Shown piece by piece: positions 1-9,141 of a DNA stretch of 64,000 bases (within the stretch, counting starts at the first letter, position 1; each line of letters opens with the position of its first letter). A program made the position numbers and the translations under genes. The stretch is from Renibacterium salmoninarum ATCC 33209 (GTDB taxonomy: Bacteria > Actinomycetota > Actinomycetes > Actinomycetales > Micrococcaceae): the NCBI RefSeq assembly GCF_000018885.1, contig NC_010168.1:930001-994000 (forward strand). Reading direction: 5' to 3'. The notes beneath the pieces are model-generated. The model was not told where the DNA came from, did not search any database, and saw nothing but the letters and a program-made list of their open reading frames with translations.

Positions 1-6
1 TTGCCA

Positions 7-957
7 CTACGATCCTTTGTTCGTTTCGGATGACGATTTCTCGGAAATTGCGATCAACTCGCGAGCAGCGTCTAGGTCCGCCGGTGTCTTTACTGCAACG
101 GTAGCAATACCTGGCATTGCCCGCTTGGCTAATCCAGTGAGCGTGCCAGCGGGGGTTAGCTCAATCAGTGTATCGACGCCGAGCTCGAGCATGGTCTGCA
201 TGCACAGATCCCAGCGGACCGGACGAGACACTTGATCAATTAAACTTTGCACGGCTTGCTTACCAGAGGTGAGCGCGGCGCCGTCGTGGTTAGATAGCAG
301 CGTTACCAGTGGATCTTGCGGATGCAGACGAGGCTGGAGCTCCTCTAAAACGCCAACGGCGGATTGCATATGAATCGTGTGGAAAGCGCCGGCAACCTTC
401 AGGGCAATGACCCGTGCCTTAGCTGGTGGAGTGGCAGCCAAGGCTGCAAGCTGCTCAAGAGTGCCGGCCGCAACTGTTTGACCGGTGCTATTCATATTGG
501 CGGGTGTGAGGCCAGCAGCCGCAATTGCTTCAAGGACTTCGGCAGGATCCCCGCCGACGACGGCGCTCATCCCGGTTGGCGTGGCGGCAGCAGCTATGGC
601 CATGTTGTTGGCGCGTTCGCGAACAAAAGTCATCGCCTCGCCTTGGCTAAGCACACCGGCTAGCGCAGCGGCAGTAATTTCACCAACGGAGTGTCCAGCC
701 AAAACTGCAGGCGCGGTGGCTTGGTCGCTGCCAAGAAGTGCTCGAGCCGCGATCAGTCCGGCCGCTACGATGAGTGGCTGAGCTACTGCGGTGTCCTTGA
801 TAGTTTCGGCGTCGGAGGTGGTGCCGTGGGCGATTAAATCGATGCCGACGGCGTCGCTCAAGTTGGCCAGTTGCTCCTGAACTCCGGGTAATTCAAGCCA
901 AGGGCTGAGGAAGCCGGGGGACTGGGCGCCCTGTCCAGGGTAGACTATTGCAAGCAC
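7..957 (-). CDS. fabD: Malonyl CoA-acyl carrier protein transacylase
   Basis: This 316-residue enzyme moves malonyl from CoA to ACP in the cytoplasm, the entry step of type II fatty acid elongation. The GQGAQ oxyanion-hole motif is at residues 8-12, the nucleophile elbow GHSVGE carries Ser90, and the catalytic His is at about 193 in GAFHT. Length is normal for the family. The start gives MLAIVYPGQG, as in homologues. In related actinobacteria fabD is followed by fabH, acpP and fabF; those would lie off the left edge on this strand. The PucR-type regulator lies just upstream on the same strand, and a palindrome sits in the gap between them. No lesion is visible. Confidence 0.95.
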   Translation of the reverse strand: MLAIVYPGQGAQSPGFLSPWLELPGVQEQLANLSDAVGIDLIAHGTTSDAETIKDTAVAQPLIVAAGLIAARALLGSDQATAPAVLAGHSVGEITAAALAGVLSQGEAMTFVRERANNMAIAAAATPTGMSAVVGGDPAEVLEAIAAAGLTPANMNSTGQTVAAGTLEQLAALAATPPAKARVIALKVAGAFHTIHMQSAVGVLEELQPRLHPQDPLVTLLSNHDGAALTSGKQAVQSLIDQVSRPVRWDLCMQTMLELGVDTLIELTPAGTLTGLAKRAMPGIATVAVKTPADLDAARELIAISEKSSSETNKGS

Positions 958-1024
958 GTTATCTAGCTTTCCAAACTCTGGTCGATTTATCGGTGTCTTG
1001 GAACACCAAGCTCACGATGCCATA

Positions 1025-1041
1025 TTGTAGAAAATCTACAA
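1025..1041. promoter_or_regulatory. Palindrome in front of fabD, probable FasR-type operator
   Basis: The perfect inverted repeat TTGTAGA-TTT-TCTACAA (minus-strand sense) lies 68-84 bases before the fabD start. The same extended motif recurs at 2312-2332 before the regulator gene, with three differences over 21 bases. This suggests one regulator controls both genes. The pairing of motif and regulator is inference. Confidence 0.6.
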
Positions 1042-1070
1042 AACTAGCGCGGTTACAGCAATAAATGAGC

Positions 1071-2294
1071 TTAGCTTTTAGTGGAGTTCCGATCATTCGC
1101 GGTCTTTAGCGGAGTTGCGAGTCGCCCAACGGCGAGTGCTGTCTGCAAAACGAAGGCTTCTCTTGGCAACAGCGGGTCCCATCCAGTGACATCAATGACC
1201 TTTCGAAGTCGGTACCGAACGGTATTGGCATGGATAAACAACTCACGGGCGGTAGCTTCGAGTGAATGTCCCAAGGAGAGATACGCGCTGAGGGTCTCTA
1301 CTAGCCCGTTAGAGGCAGAAAGAAGTGGGCGATATACATTGCGGACTAGCGCGCGCTTTGCGTCGTCGTCGCCATTCATAACTCGCTCCGGCCAAAGATC
1401 GTTTGCGGCAACAGGACGTGGCGCCTGGGGCCAGGACCGGACAGCAGCGAGCCCAGCGAAAGCCGCGCGCGCCGAATTGCTTGCCTCGACTAGCGATGAT
1501 GCTTCGGGGCCATAAACCACAGGACCAGTGCCAAAGAGTTCGCTGATTTTTGTGTAGGCGGATTCCTGGTCAGTCACGCCACCCAACACGACAATGAGGC
1601 GATCACCTTGAATGCCTACCAGGGCGTCTTCTGCGTGCCGACTTGCCATCCGGCGCAGCTCGTTGACGAATCCTTGGCCGGCGCCAGCTGGTGAGGCGCC
1701 AACCATTACGGTGAATCGGTCGTTTGATTTCCAGCCCAGTGCAGCAATTCGGGAGCGGAGCGCATCGGTGTTCTCACCGCGTAAGATTGCGTCCACAATG
1801 AGCGACTCCAATCGGGTATCCCAGGCCCCACGAGATTCCGCTGCCCGCGCATAAACATCCGCTGCCGCGAAAGCGACCTCGCGGGCGTACCGAAGAACAG
1901 CTTCCCGCAACGGTGCTTCATCGCCAGGTGCGGCAAGCTCGGGTACTTGATCTTCCACGACTTGGACCACTATCCGGATCAGTTGAAGCGCCTTTTGCAA
2001 GCTGACTGAACTGGTTAGCTCGGTGGGGGCATTTCCAAAAACATCGGTCAAAACCCAACCAGGAGAAGATGGCCGCTGGTAGTAACTCACAAAGGATGCG
2101 ATGCCATTCTGAGCCAATAATCCCAAGGCACTTCGTTCTTCCGCACCAAGCCTGCGGTACCAGGGAAGTGATACGTCAAATTGGTGTGTGGTCGCCGTGG
2201 AAAGGGCGCCGATACGTTTGCGCAGCGTGGCAAGGGTTTGCTCGTTGCTAGGTGCAATAGCGGGCGTGCCGACGGTGTTTTTCGGAGATGGCAT
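1071..2294 (-). CDS. fasR: PucR/CdaR-type transcriptional regulator, FasR-like
   Basis: A 407-residue protein with a C-terminal PucR/CdaR helix-turn-helix (about residues 345-385, containing TARELFIHANTVRYRLRK). It has a central GGDEF-like/PucR scaffold and no membrane segments. It sits directly upstream of fabD on the same strand, 113 bases apart. This is the arrangement of Streptomyces FasR, an activator of the fabD-fabH-acpP-fabF operon, so the same role is inferred here. A palindromic motif precedes both this gene and fabD, which would fit autoregulation. The symbol rests on domain type and position. Another PucR-family role cannot be excluded. Confidence 0.75.
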   Translation of the reverse strand: MPSPKNTVGTPAIAPSNEQTLATLRKRIGALSTATTHQFDVSLPWYRRLGAEERSALGLLAQNGIASFVSYYQRPSSPGWVLTDVFGNAPTELTSSVSLQKALQLIRIVVQVVEDQVPELAAPGDEAPLREAVLRYAREVAFAAADVYARAAESRGAWDTRLESLIVDAILRGENTDALRSRIAALGWKSNDRFTVMVGASPAGAGQGFVNELRRMASRHAEDALVGIQGDRLIVVLGGVTDQESAYTKISELFGTGPVVYGPEASSLVEASNSARAAFAGLAAVRSWPQAPRPVAANDLWPERVMNGDDDAKRALVRNVYRPLLSASNGLVETLSAYLSLGHSLEATARELFIHANTVRYRLRKVIDVTGWDPLLPREAFVLQTALAVGRLATPLKTANDRNSTKS

Positions 2295-2311
2295 GAATTG
2301 AGCATACGGTG

Positions 2312-2332
2312 CATATTGTAGGAAATAAACAA
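2312..2332. promoter_or_regulatory. Second copy of the fabD-type operator motif, before the regulator gene
   Basis: In minus-strand sense this reads TTGTTTATTTCCTACAATAT and continues with G. It matches the site at 1021-1041 at 18 of 21 positions and starts 18 bases upstream of the regulator's ATG. The palindrome is weaker here than at the fabD site. Autoregulation is inferred. Confidence 0.55.
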
Positions 2333-2529
2333 CGCACTGGCACTTTTAGGTGAATTTTAGCCATTTGCTTGGTGAAGTTCTACAACTCTAGTAGATATTG
2401 GCGTCGAGCGACGTGGGCGATGGGCCAAAAGGAGCTGGTAGATGATCTAGATTTTCCAGTTCCGCTGGCTATACTCTGGCGTATAAACCTGATCGAAATA
2501 GGTCTATTACAATCATATTTCGTCATAAA

Positions 2530-3297
2530 ATGAAAGAGAATGCCATGCCAAAAACAGCTCGTGCAGCACTTTCTGCGATCGTTACCCTGTTTCTCCTTTT
2601 TGCTGTATTCCCTAGTTCAGCGTCCGCGCAAACATTCGGCGGAAACGTCGGCTTCGATTGGAAGATCGATAACGCGCCAGCCGCGGGGCTGACGGATATC
2701 ATCTTCAGCACCAAGTTCAACCCGGACACTGCCCATGTAGCGGGAAACTATGTGGCGGACCAGTTCCAGTTCCAAAACCAAAACGACGTCGACTACATGG
2801 GTTTGCAACCCCGCGCCAATCAGAACGGCCAGCAAATTCTGCATGCCGCTTTCTCCAGTTTTCTCGCTGGCACCACTTCCACTGATTCACAGTGCAGTGA
2901 TGGTGCCGACGGCGGCTCTGGGGTTAGCTGCGCCGTTGATTTTGCTGCCGACTACAGCCACGGCTATACCTTGACGGTCGCCCGTTCCGGTACGGACACC
3001 TGGAGGGGCACGGTGAAAGACGTCGTGACCGGTACCAGCACGCACATCGGAACTTATGTATTGCCGTAAAATAGTGGCAATCCGCGTTCCTCGCAGGGAG
3101 GGTTCCTCGAGAACTACACCACGCAGAGTTGTTCGACGGTGCCGAGGGCTGATGTTTCGGTCGGCGCGCCGACCACCTCGACCGGGTTGACCGGAAAGTC
3201 TTATAACGCCCACGAATACGGCGATTGCCTCGGCTCAGCTGACTACAGCTCGAGCGTAGTGGGCAATGGGCTGCGAATTCAGCGCGGCTGGAAATAG
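2530..3297 (+). pseudogene. Secreted DUF3472-like protein interrupted by an in-frame TAA
   Basis: The N-terminus is a clear Sec signal peptide (hydrophobic core about residues 11-28, then SASAQ), so the product would be exported. An ATG at 2545 with AAAGAGA just before it is a possible alternative start. The reading frame runs 179 codons to a TAA at 3067-3069. It then stays open in the same frame for 75 more codons, to the TAG at 3295-3297. The downstream part (GGFLENYTTQSC... to GNGLRIQRGWK) looks like the natural C-terminal half of a DUF3472-like domain (conserved Gly/Trp/Cys pattern). One substitution creating the stop would explain it. Function is unknown. A truncated 179-residue product is possible but would lack the domain end. 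Confidence 0.75.
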
Positions 3298-3312
3298 CCC
3301 GTTAAAGCTAAA

Positions 3313-3369
3313 CGCTGCACCACTTTTGGTTGTTATGAAGCGTTCATAACAACCAAAAGTGGTGCAGCG
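3313..3369. terminator. 27-bp perfect hairpin between convergent genes
   Basis: Perfect inverted arms at 3313-3339 and 3343-3369 enclose a 3-base loop. The hairpin lies between the 3' ends of the DUF3472 pseudogene and aceE, so it probably ends transcription from both sides. There is no strong T tract on the plus side. Confidence 0.75.
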
Positions 3370-3388
3370 CTTTACTAGAGTGGAGCTT

Positions 3389-6148
3389 TTAGCTGTCGCC
3401 ACCTGCGTTGCCGGTGGTGCCGGCATTGACGTCAAGCAAGCGGTACTTCTCAATTGCCTGAATCGGGGCCTGTGCATCGACCTCGCCACGGCGTGCCAGC
3501 ATCTCAAGAGCACGCACCACAACTGAATGCGAGTCGATCTTGAAGAACCGACGAGCTGCTGCACGGGTGTCGGAGAATCCGAAGCCATCGGCACCCAAGG
3601 TAGCGAATTCGTTCGGGACAAACTGACGGATCTGATCTGGAACAGCCTTCATATGGTCCGTTACGGCAACAATCGGACCAGTAGCTCCAGCGAGTTGTTC
3701 CGTGACAAACGGCGTCCGTACCGGTGCAGCCGGGTTGAGGAATTGCTCTTCCTCGGCCGCTAAACCGTCGCGACGCAACTCGGTCCAAGAGGTAACCGAC
3801 CAAACATCAGCGGAAACTCCCCATTCATCGGCCAGAATCTTCTGGGCCTCGAGTGCCCACGGTACGGCGACTCCACTCGCGAGTAGCTGAGTGCGCGGAC
3901 CGTCAACCTTGGCTGGTGCCAAAAGGTAGATGCCCTTGACGATGCCCTCGACGTCGAGCTCCTCCGGTGCGGCAGGCTGAAGCAACGGCTCGTTGTACAC
4001 CAAAAGGTAGTACATGACGTTGCGCTCTTCTTCGGTGAATGAAGAATTTGTCCCGTACATCCGCTCCAGGCCACTTCGCACAATATGGCCAATTTCGTAG
4101 CCGTATGCCGGGTCGTAGCTGATCACAGCCGGGTTGGTCGAGGCAAGAATCAAGGAATGCCCATCGGCGTGCTGCAAGCCTTCGCCAGTCAGTGTGGTTC
4201 TACCAGCGGTTGCTCCTACAACGAACCCACGGCTCATTTGATCTGCCGCTGCCCACAGTCCGTCTCCAGTGCGTTGGAAGCCGAACATCGAGTAAAAGAC
4301 ATAAATCGGGATCAACGGCTCGCCGTGCGTCGCATAAGCGGTACCAGCGGCAGTGAAGGCGGCAACCGAACCGGCCTCGTTGATGCCGGCATGCACAATT
4401 TGGCCGGAAGGAGATTCCTTATAAGCCAAGACCAAGTCCCGGTCAACGGACAGGTAGTTCTGCCCCTTAGGGTTATAGATCTTGGCCGTCGGGAAGAAGG
4501 AGTCCATACCGAAAGTACGGGCTTCATCCGGAATGATCGGCACTACGCGCTTACCGAATTCCTTGTCTCGCATCAGGTCTTTGAGTAACCGGACAAACGC
4601 CATGGTCGTTGCGGCCATCTGCTTTCCAGAACCGCGGTTTGCCACCTCATAAGCTTTGTCGCCGGGCAAAGTTAGCTCGGTGTGCTTATGACGTCGCTCG
4701 GGAACAAATCCGCCCAGAGCCAGGCGTCGCTCCATGAGGTACTTGATCTCCGGAGTATCCATACCTGGGTGGTAGTACGGGGGGTGGTAAGGATTGGCCT
4801 CAAGCTGCTCGTCAGTGATCGGGATCCGCAAGTGGTCGCGGAAATCCTTGAGATCCTGCAGGGTGAGCTTCTTCATCTGGTGCGTCGCGTTGCGACCTTC
4901 GAAGTGCGTGCCCAAGCCGTAGCCCTTGACCGTGTGTGCCAGGATGACTGTCGGTTTACCCTTGAATTCGACGGCAGCCTTGTACGCTGCATAAACCTTG
5001 CGGTAATCGTGGCCGCCGCGCTTAAGGTTCCAAATATCTTCGTCGGTCATGTCCGCGACCATCTCTTTGGTCTGCGGTGACTGGCCGAAGAAGTGTTCGC
5101 GAACGAATCCGCCCGACTCGGCCTTGTAGGTCTGGTAATCGCCGTCGACCGTGGTGTTCATAATGTCCACCAGTGCGCCATCATTGTCTTTTTCAAGCAA
5201 TGAATCCCACTCGCGGCCCCAAACGACCTTGATCACATTCCAGCCCGCGCCGCGGAAGAAGGCTTCAAGCTCCTGCATGATCTTGCCGTTGCCGCGTACC
5301 GGTCCATCCAAGCGCTGCAAGTTGCAGTTAATCACGAAGTTAAGGTTGTCCAGCTTGTCGTTGGCTGCGAGTTGAAGCAAACCACGGGATTCCGGCTCGT
5401 CCATCTCGCCGTCGCCCAAGAAAGCCCAAACCTGGCTCTCGGAGGTGTCTTTGATGCCGCGGTTTTCAAGATAGCGGTTGGACTGGGCCTGGTAGATCGC
5501 GTTCATGGGGCCAATGCCCATGGAAACCGTTGGGAATTCCCAGAAATCTGGCATGAGCCGCGGGTGCGGGTAGGACGAAAGACCGTGGCCTTCTTTGGAC
5601 TTCTCCTGCCGGAACCCGTCCAGGTCCTCTTCGCTCAATCGGCCTTCCATGAAGGCGCGAGCGTACATGCCCGGGGAGGCGTGACCCTGGAAATAGATCT
5701 GGTCTCCGCCCCCCGGGTGGTCTTTGCCTCGAAAGAAGTGGTTGAAGCCCACTTCGTAGAGGGTCGCCGCACCGGCATACGTTGAGATGTGACCGCCAAC
5801 TCCAATGTCTGGCCGCTGGGCGCGATGAACCATGATCGCGGCATTCCAACGTAACCAAGCACGGTATTTACGCTCAATTTCCTCGTCGCCGGGGAACTCA
5901 GGTTCCTGGTCAACGGGAATGGTGTTGACGTAGTCCGTGGTAGTCACCATGGGTACGCCAACGCTCTGAGCTCCTGCGCGCTGAAGCAGCGATCGCATGA
6001 TGAATTGTGCGCGTTCTGTGCCCTGCTCTTTGATCAACGAGTCGAGGGATTCAATCCACTCGGCGGTCTCGTCCGGATCACGGTCAGGCAACTGATTAGT
6101 CAGTACGCTCAGAATCTGAGAATTTTCTTCTCCAGCAGCCACATCCAA
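3389..6148 (-). CDS. aceE: Pyruvate dehydrogenase E1 component (homodimeric type)
   Basis: A 919-residue E1p of the large homodimeric E. coli type. It decarboxylates pyruvate with thiamine diphosphate and passes the acetyl group to the lipoyl domain of E2. The ThDP/Mg motif begins GDGEMDEPE at residues 245-253. The start [11 protein letters not shown] is preceded by a GAGAGG ribosome site. Full length and no disruption. In Actinobacteria this E1 type works with the shared E2 and E3 subunits encoded elsewhere. It faces DUF3052 across a 282-base gap (6149-6430) that must hold both promoters. No confident -35/-10 was assigned there. Confidence 0.97.
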   Translation of the reverse strand: MDVAAGEENSQILSVLTNQLPDRDPDETAEWIESLDSLIKEQGTERAQFIMRSLLQRAGAQSVGVPMVTTTDYVNTIPVDQEPEFPGDEEIERKYRAWLRWNAAIMVHRAQRPDIGVGGHISTYAGAATLYEVGFNHFFRGKDHPGGGDQIYFQGHASPGMYARAFMEGRLSEEDLDGFRQEKSKEGHGLSSYPHPRLMPDFWEFPTVSMGIGPMNAIYQAQSNRYLENRGIKDTSESQVWAFLGDGEMDEPESRGLLQLAANDKLDNLNFVINCNLQRLDGPVRGNGKIMQELEAFFRGAGWNVIKVVWGREWDSLLEKDNDGALVDIMNTTVDGDYQTYKAESGGFVREHFFGQSPQTKEMVADMTDEDIWNLKRGGHDYRKVYAAYKAAVEFKGKPTVILAHTVKGYGLGTHFEGRNATHQMKKLTLQDLKDFRDHLRIPITDEQLEANPYHPPYYHPGMDTPEIKYLMERRLALGGFVPERRHKHTELTLPGDKAYEVANRGSGKQMAATTMAFVRLLKDLMRDKEFGKRVVPIIPDEARTFGMDSFFPTAKIYNPKGQNYLSVDRDLVLAYKESPSGQIVHAGINEAGSVAAFTAAGTAYATHGEPLIPIYVFYSMFGFQRTGDGLWAAADQMSRGFVVGATAGRTTLTGEGLQHADGHSLILASTNPAVISYDPAYGYEIGHIVRSGLERMYGTNSSFTEEERNVMYYLLVYNEPLLQPAAPEELDVEGIVKGIYLLAPAKVDGPRTQLLASGVAVPWALEAQKILADEWGVSADVWSVTSWTELRRDGLAAEEEQFLNPAAPVRTPFVTEQLAGATGPIVAVTDHMKAVPDQIRQFVPNEFATLGADGFGFSDTRAAARRFFKIDSHSVVVRALEMLARRGEVDAQAPIQAIEKYRLLDVNAGTTGNAGGDS

Positions 6149-6430
6149 CCTCTCTTGTGCAGCACCACCTGATAGGCGGCATCGTCATAGGACCTGCGTA
6201 ATGTGAGCGCAGGAATCCAATAACTACTCTAGACCGATGCCGGGCAGGATGCGTAGCCGAAGCCCTACTGTGAAGCCTCGAATTCTGAGCATTTGCGTAA
6301 TGACGGATACAGATGCTTGAAGCGACGCGGGTTAGGGTGTTGTCTTGTGATAATGCACATAGTGCGTTGATTCGATTTGAGTTGACGAGCATTGGGCTAA
6401 ATAACAGCAGGAAGGTTCAGGAGGATAACC

Positions 6431-6853
6431 GTGGGTGAGGCCGAAACCGGCACAACGGACGATAACGTGGCGGTGCGATTGGGATTTAAGGAAGGTGAGC
6501 TTGTCAAAGAATTCGGTTATGACGAGGACGTCGACTTCGACCTCCGCGCTGATATCGAAGATTTGTCGGGTTCAGACCTGATCGAAGAAGAAGAACATGA
6601 AGTCGTGGACGCGATCGTGCTTTGGCATCGGGCCGACGACGACGATCTGGTGGATGTTTTGATGGATTCCCTTACTTCGTTAGAGGAAGGCGGAGTCATC
6701 TGGGTCTTGAGTCCAAAGTCAGGTCGCGATGGCTATCTCCCGCCAGGAGACATTCAGGAAGCTGCCCCAACAGCTGGCTTGCACGTCACCAGCACCGTGG
6801 GCGTATCCGAAGATTGGGCAGCCACCAGGCTGGTACCTCGTCGGAATAAATAG
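6431..6853 (+). CDS. DUF3052 family protein
   Basis: A 140-residue acidic cytoplasmic protein of the actinobacterial DUF3052 family, function unknown. It starts with GTG behind a strong AGGAGG site (the bases before are TTCAGGAGGATAACC). The acidic stretch EDVDFDLRADIEDLSGSDL and the C-terminal segment SVGVSEDWAATRLVPRR are typical of the family. It is regularly found beside aceE and a peroxiredoxin in Arthrobacter relatives, as here, with the peroxiredoxin starting 14 bases after its stop. The two are probably co-transcribed. Confidence 0.85.
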   Translation: MGEAETGTTDDNVAVRLGFKEGELVKEFGYDEDVDFDLRADIEDLSGSDLIEEEEHEVVDAIVLWHRADDDDLVDVLMDSLTSLEEGGVIWVLSPKSGRDGYLPPGDIQEAAPTAGLHVTSTVGVSEDWAATRLVPRRNK

Positions 6854-6866
6854 GACCCGGCTGTCC

Positions 6867-7391
6867 ATGCTGGGTTCGAATCGAACTGACAATGGCGGAC
6901 TTGAAGTAGGGGAACTCGTTCCTGACTTCGAGTTGCCGAATCAGTTTGGCGAACCAATACAGCTTGCCGCGCAGCGCGGGAAAAATGTCTTGCTGGTCTT
7001 CTATCCTTTTGCCTTTTCTAGTGTCTGTACGACGGAGCTGAACGAGCTTGCAGAGCGATCTGCCGAGTTGATCCGCGCGAATACCGTGCTGTTGGCGGTA
7101 TCGGTTGATAGTAAGTACAGCCTGCGCGCGTACTCGCAGGCGCAGAAAATTTCCTTTGACTTGTTGAGCGATTTTTGGCCGCACGGGGCCGTAGCGCAAA
7201 AATTCAGGGTATTCGATTCCGTTCGCGGGATGGCCCAGCGTGGCACTTTCGCGATTGATGCTCTTGGCAGGCTCAGATCCAGCTTCTTTTCCGAATCTGG
7301 GCAGGCCAGGCCGTGGCAGGAATACCAAAAAGCGTTGGACTTGTTGGCTATCGAGGGGTCGCTGCAAAAAACGGACTTTATTGTGTCGTAA
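6867..7391 (+). CDS. AhpE-type peroxiredoxin
   Basis: A 174-residue thiol peroxidase of the AhpE/1-Cys group that reduces hydroperoxides in the cytoplasm. The peroxidatic Cys is residue 54 in FSSVCTTEL, and the thioredoxin fold is complete (VGELVPDFELPNQFG to the C-terminus). The ATG at 6867 fits the family N-terminus; upstream in-frame codons only overlap DUF3052. The last 12 codons and the stop lie inside a 48-bp sequence repeated at 17483-17530. The gene appears to have served as the integration site of the element to its right, with the coding sequence preserved. Confidence 0.88.
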   Translation: MLGSNRTDNGGLEVGELVPDFELPNQFGEPIQLAAQRGKNVLLVFYPFAFSSVCTTELNELAERSAELIRANTVLLAVSVDSKYSLRAYSQAQKISFDLLSDFWPHGAVAQKFRVFDSVRGMAQRGTFAIDALGRLRSSFFSESGQARPWQEYQKALDLLAIEGSLQKTDFIVS

Positions 7392-7401
7392 GGAAGCGGA
7401 C
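7354..7401. repeat. 48-bp direct repeat, left copy (putative attL)
   Basis: The sequence from 7354 to 7401 recurs in the same orientation at 17483-17530 with one difference (A at 7367, G at 17496). It covers the 3' end and stop codon of the peroxiredoxin gene. Direct repeats that preserve the 3' end of a gene are the usual footprint of site-specific integration. The region between the repeats holds conjugation genes and msa. The repeat is seen directly; calling it an attachment site is inference. Confidence 0.75.
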
Positions 7402-7749
7402 GGCGGTTTTGCCGGTTCGGTGGTCGCGTTTGCTTATCCAGCTGATTCCGGTGGCACCTGGATCAGCTTCTGTGGTGTGGGTTCCGGTCGAAAACCGGTT
7501 TGAAATATCCAGAATCCAAGGAAAGGATTCTTACGATGATGCGCACGGAAAATAGTGGCCCAGAAAATAGGTACAGTGTTTTCACAGGCCGGAAGGCCTG
7601 TGAAGGCTCCTCGGCGGGGCGGGGAAGCCCGCCGGGTGTGAGAAAAAAGGAAGACCCCGCGACTGTTTCGGCCTCGAAAACGGAACCAGTCGCGGAGTCT
7701 TTACCAACACCAAAACGAACCATTTCTTCGAACAAGAAGGACGCATTTA
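7392..7749 (+). other. Non-coding left end of the mobile element with three hairpins
   Basis: No convincing gene is present in these 358 bases. Hairpins: 7581-7604 (10-bp perfect stem, GGAA loop), a G/C-rich one at about 7611-7634, and 7651-7701 (15-bp arms, one mismatch). They precede the small membrane-protein genes that begin at 7750, which have a good AGAAGGA ribosome site. The structures could act as attenuators or terminators in the leader of the conjugation operon. That role is inference. Confidence 0.5.
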
Positions 7750-7821
7750 ATGTTTAAAAATCGTAGCAGAGTTTTCTCGGTAGTGGCCGTGGGTACCGTG
7801 CTAGCCGCTGGCGCGGCCTGA
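7750..7821 (+). CDS. Short peptide at the head of the conjugation gene remnant
   Basis: A 23-residue reading frame (MFKNRSRVFSVVAVGTVLAA, then GAA) starts nine bases after an AGAAGGA site and ends in TGA overlapping the next ATG by one base. It resembles the start of a signal peptide or membrane anchor that has lost its downstream part, so it may be a truncated gene rather than a real peptide. The tight overlap suggests translational coupling with the following membrane protein. Confidence 0.4.
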   Translation: MFKNRSRVFSVVAVGTVLAAGAA

Positions 7822-8048
7822 TGCTTCGTCTAATTTTTTTGGTTGTTCGGTTTTCTTCGTTGCCGGTCCGGTTGGCCGCATCGCGGGCGCGGCGACCTGG
7901 TGCTGGCCGTTGGTTTGCTCTGGTTGTTTTGCTTTGGTCTGTTGGCGGTTTCTCCATGTTGGCGGTGGCGTTGTTTCCGTGGTGGTCGAAGGTTTTGGCT
8001 GATGGATTCGGCGCGTTGTCCTCGTACATTAATGCGGGCGGCCACTAG
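7821..8048 (+). CDS. Small membrane protein of the conjugation module
   Basis: A 75-residue protein with two hydrophobic stretches (about residues 1-20 and 32-55) separated by a basic segment rich in Arg. The start overlaps the stop of the preceding peptide, and its stop directly abuts the ATG of the wall hydrolase. No family was recognised with certainty. Position suggests a small inner-membrane part of an actinobacterial type IV-like transfer system. The coding quality is moderate, and it could be a fragment. Confidence 0.5.
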   Translation: MLRLIFLVVRFSSLPVRLAASRARRPGAGRWFALVVLLWSVGGFSMLAVALFPWWSKVLADGFGALSSYINAGGH

Positions 8049-8612
8049 ATGGCTGGCAAGGTTGCTGGTGGTGTTGCCGTGTTGGCGGTAGCTGTGCCGA
8101 TTGGTTTGGTCTTGTCGTTGGTGGTGTTTTTTGGTGGTGCCGGTGCGGCGAATGCTGATTGTACTGGTCCTGCGGTGAAGGTCGATGCCGGCACTATTCC
8201 GGCCTCGATGGAGACACCAACCGGAACCTATCGGCATGAGCAGTTGTTGAATGCGGCGGCGGTCCTTAATGCTGGTGCAGGACATAAACCGGTGTTGTCT
8301 TTGCGTGGACAGGAAATTGGCGTTATGACGGCGTTGGGTGAGTCGTCGCTGGTTAATGTGGATCATGGGGATGCGGCTGGGCCGGATTCGGTTGGTTTGT
8401 TTCAGCAACGAGATTCGTGGGGGTCGCGGGCGGATCGTTTGGATCCGTTTAAGGCTGCTGGTTTTTTCTTTGATCGGCTATCAAAGCTGGAGGGCTGGGA
8501 GGCGATGGAGCCTTCTGCGGCAGCGCATGCTGTCCAGCGCAATGCTGATCCGGGCCATTACAAGCGCTGGTGGGCTACGGCGGTGCAAATTTCTGAGAAG
8601 CTTGCCGACTGA
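8049..8612 (+). CDS. Membrane-anchored lysozyme/transglycosylase-like hydrolase of conjugation
   Basis: A 187-residue protein with an N-terminal membrane segment (about 6-36) followed by an outside domain. The pattern GVMTALGESSLVNVDHGD, then GLFQQRDSWGS and the following helices, is typical of the lysozyme-like domain in cell-wall hydrolases of actinobacterial plasmids and ICEs, where the enzyme opens peptidoglycan for the transfer channel. The candidate catalytic Glu is in ALGESS. It lacks the NlpC/P60 or M23 domain that often follows in homologues, so it may be a shortened form. Lies between the small membrane protein and the VirB4-like remnant. Confidence 0.7.
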   Translation: MAGKVAGGVAVLAVAVPIGLVLSLVVFFGGAGAANADCTGPAVKVDAGTIPASMETPTGTYRHEQLLNAAAVLNAGAGHKPVLSLRGQEIGVMTALGESSLVNVDHGDAAGPDSVGLFQQRDSWGSRADRLDPFKAAGFFFDRLSKLEGWEAMEPSAAAHAVQRNADPGHYKRWWATAVQISEKLAD

Positions 8613-8622
8613 GCAGGAGCGA

Positions 8623-8916
8623 ATGAAAGCTCGTGGTTTCGTTGAACGGGCTGGCATGGTTTTCGCCGGTGTACTACCACGAGCGGAAATGGACAAACTC
8701 ACCGCCGCCGTCCCACTATCGAAAGCAGAAAAGGACCGCCTCGTCTCTTGGGCCGACCCAGGGTCGTGGACTGGTACCGGCAAAGCCGCCAGACCAGGCC
8801 TGGGCAAGTTCCTCATCAAAGTCGGTGGCAGGCCAGGGATCCCCACCCAGCTGCATCTGACCCAGGTCGAAGCGGACCTGAACGATACAAACAAGAAATG
8901 GGTGATGAGGGCATAA
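8623..8916 (+). pseudogene. C-terminal remnant of a VirB4/TraC-like conjugation ATPase
   Basis: The 97 codons (MKARGFVERAGMVFAGVLPR to NDTNKKWVMRA) resemble only the C-terminal end of the large ATP-binding protein of actinobacterial conjugation systems. In those proteins a segment like VGGRPGIPTQLHLTQVE, followed by DTNKKW, closes the protein. The ATPase motifs are absent. An AGGAGCG site and ATG just after the hydrolase stop would allow translation, but the fragment cannot be a working ATPase. A strong hairpin overlaps its stop codon. Probably the 3' end left by a deletion. Confidence 0.65.
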
Positions 8917-8953
8917 AAAATGCGCCCAACCAGGAGGGCGCATTTTTTATGCC
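8910..8953 (+). terminator. Rho-independent terminator
   Basis: Arms GGCATAAAAAATGCGCCC and GGGCGCATTTTTTATGCC form an 18-bp perfect stem with an 8-base loop. It overlaps the stop codon of the VirB4-like remnant. The T run lies in the right arm. It ends the short conjugation remnant operon. Confidence 0.8.
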
Positions 8954-9141
8954 GGAACGGCTTTAGCCGATCGGAGCCGGGAAAGGAATAACGTCCGGGC
9001 CGTACATCGGGGAGAGGGGAATGTAAGTTAGGAGTCATTTGAATGCACCTTAACTTTCTTGAGTAAAAAACTGTATCTATAGTTCACCGATTCGCTGGTG
9101 GCGATCCGTTGAACTGAACCGTTACCGGTTTCTTGCCGCTT

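Noticed and set aside
6865..6895. GGTTCGAATC motif resembling a tRNA T-arm
   Set aside because: No acceptor, D or anticodon stem can be built around it, and it lies in the first codons of the peroxiredoxin gene.
7240..7555. Frames of 80-87 codons running over the left direct repeat
   Set aside because: They overlap the peroxiredoxin 3' end in other frames, show no family-like sequence and have no ribosome site.
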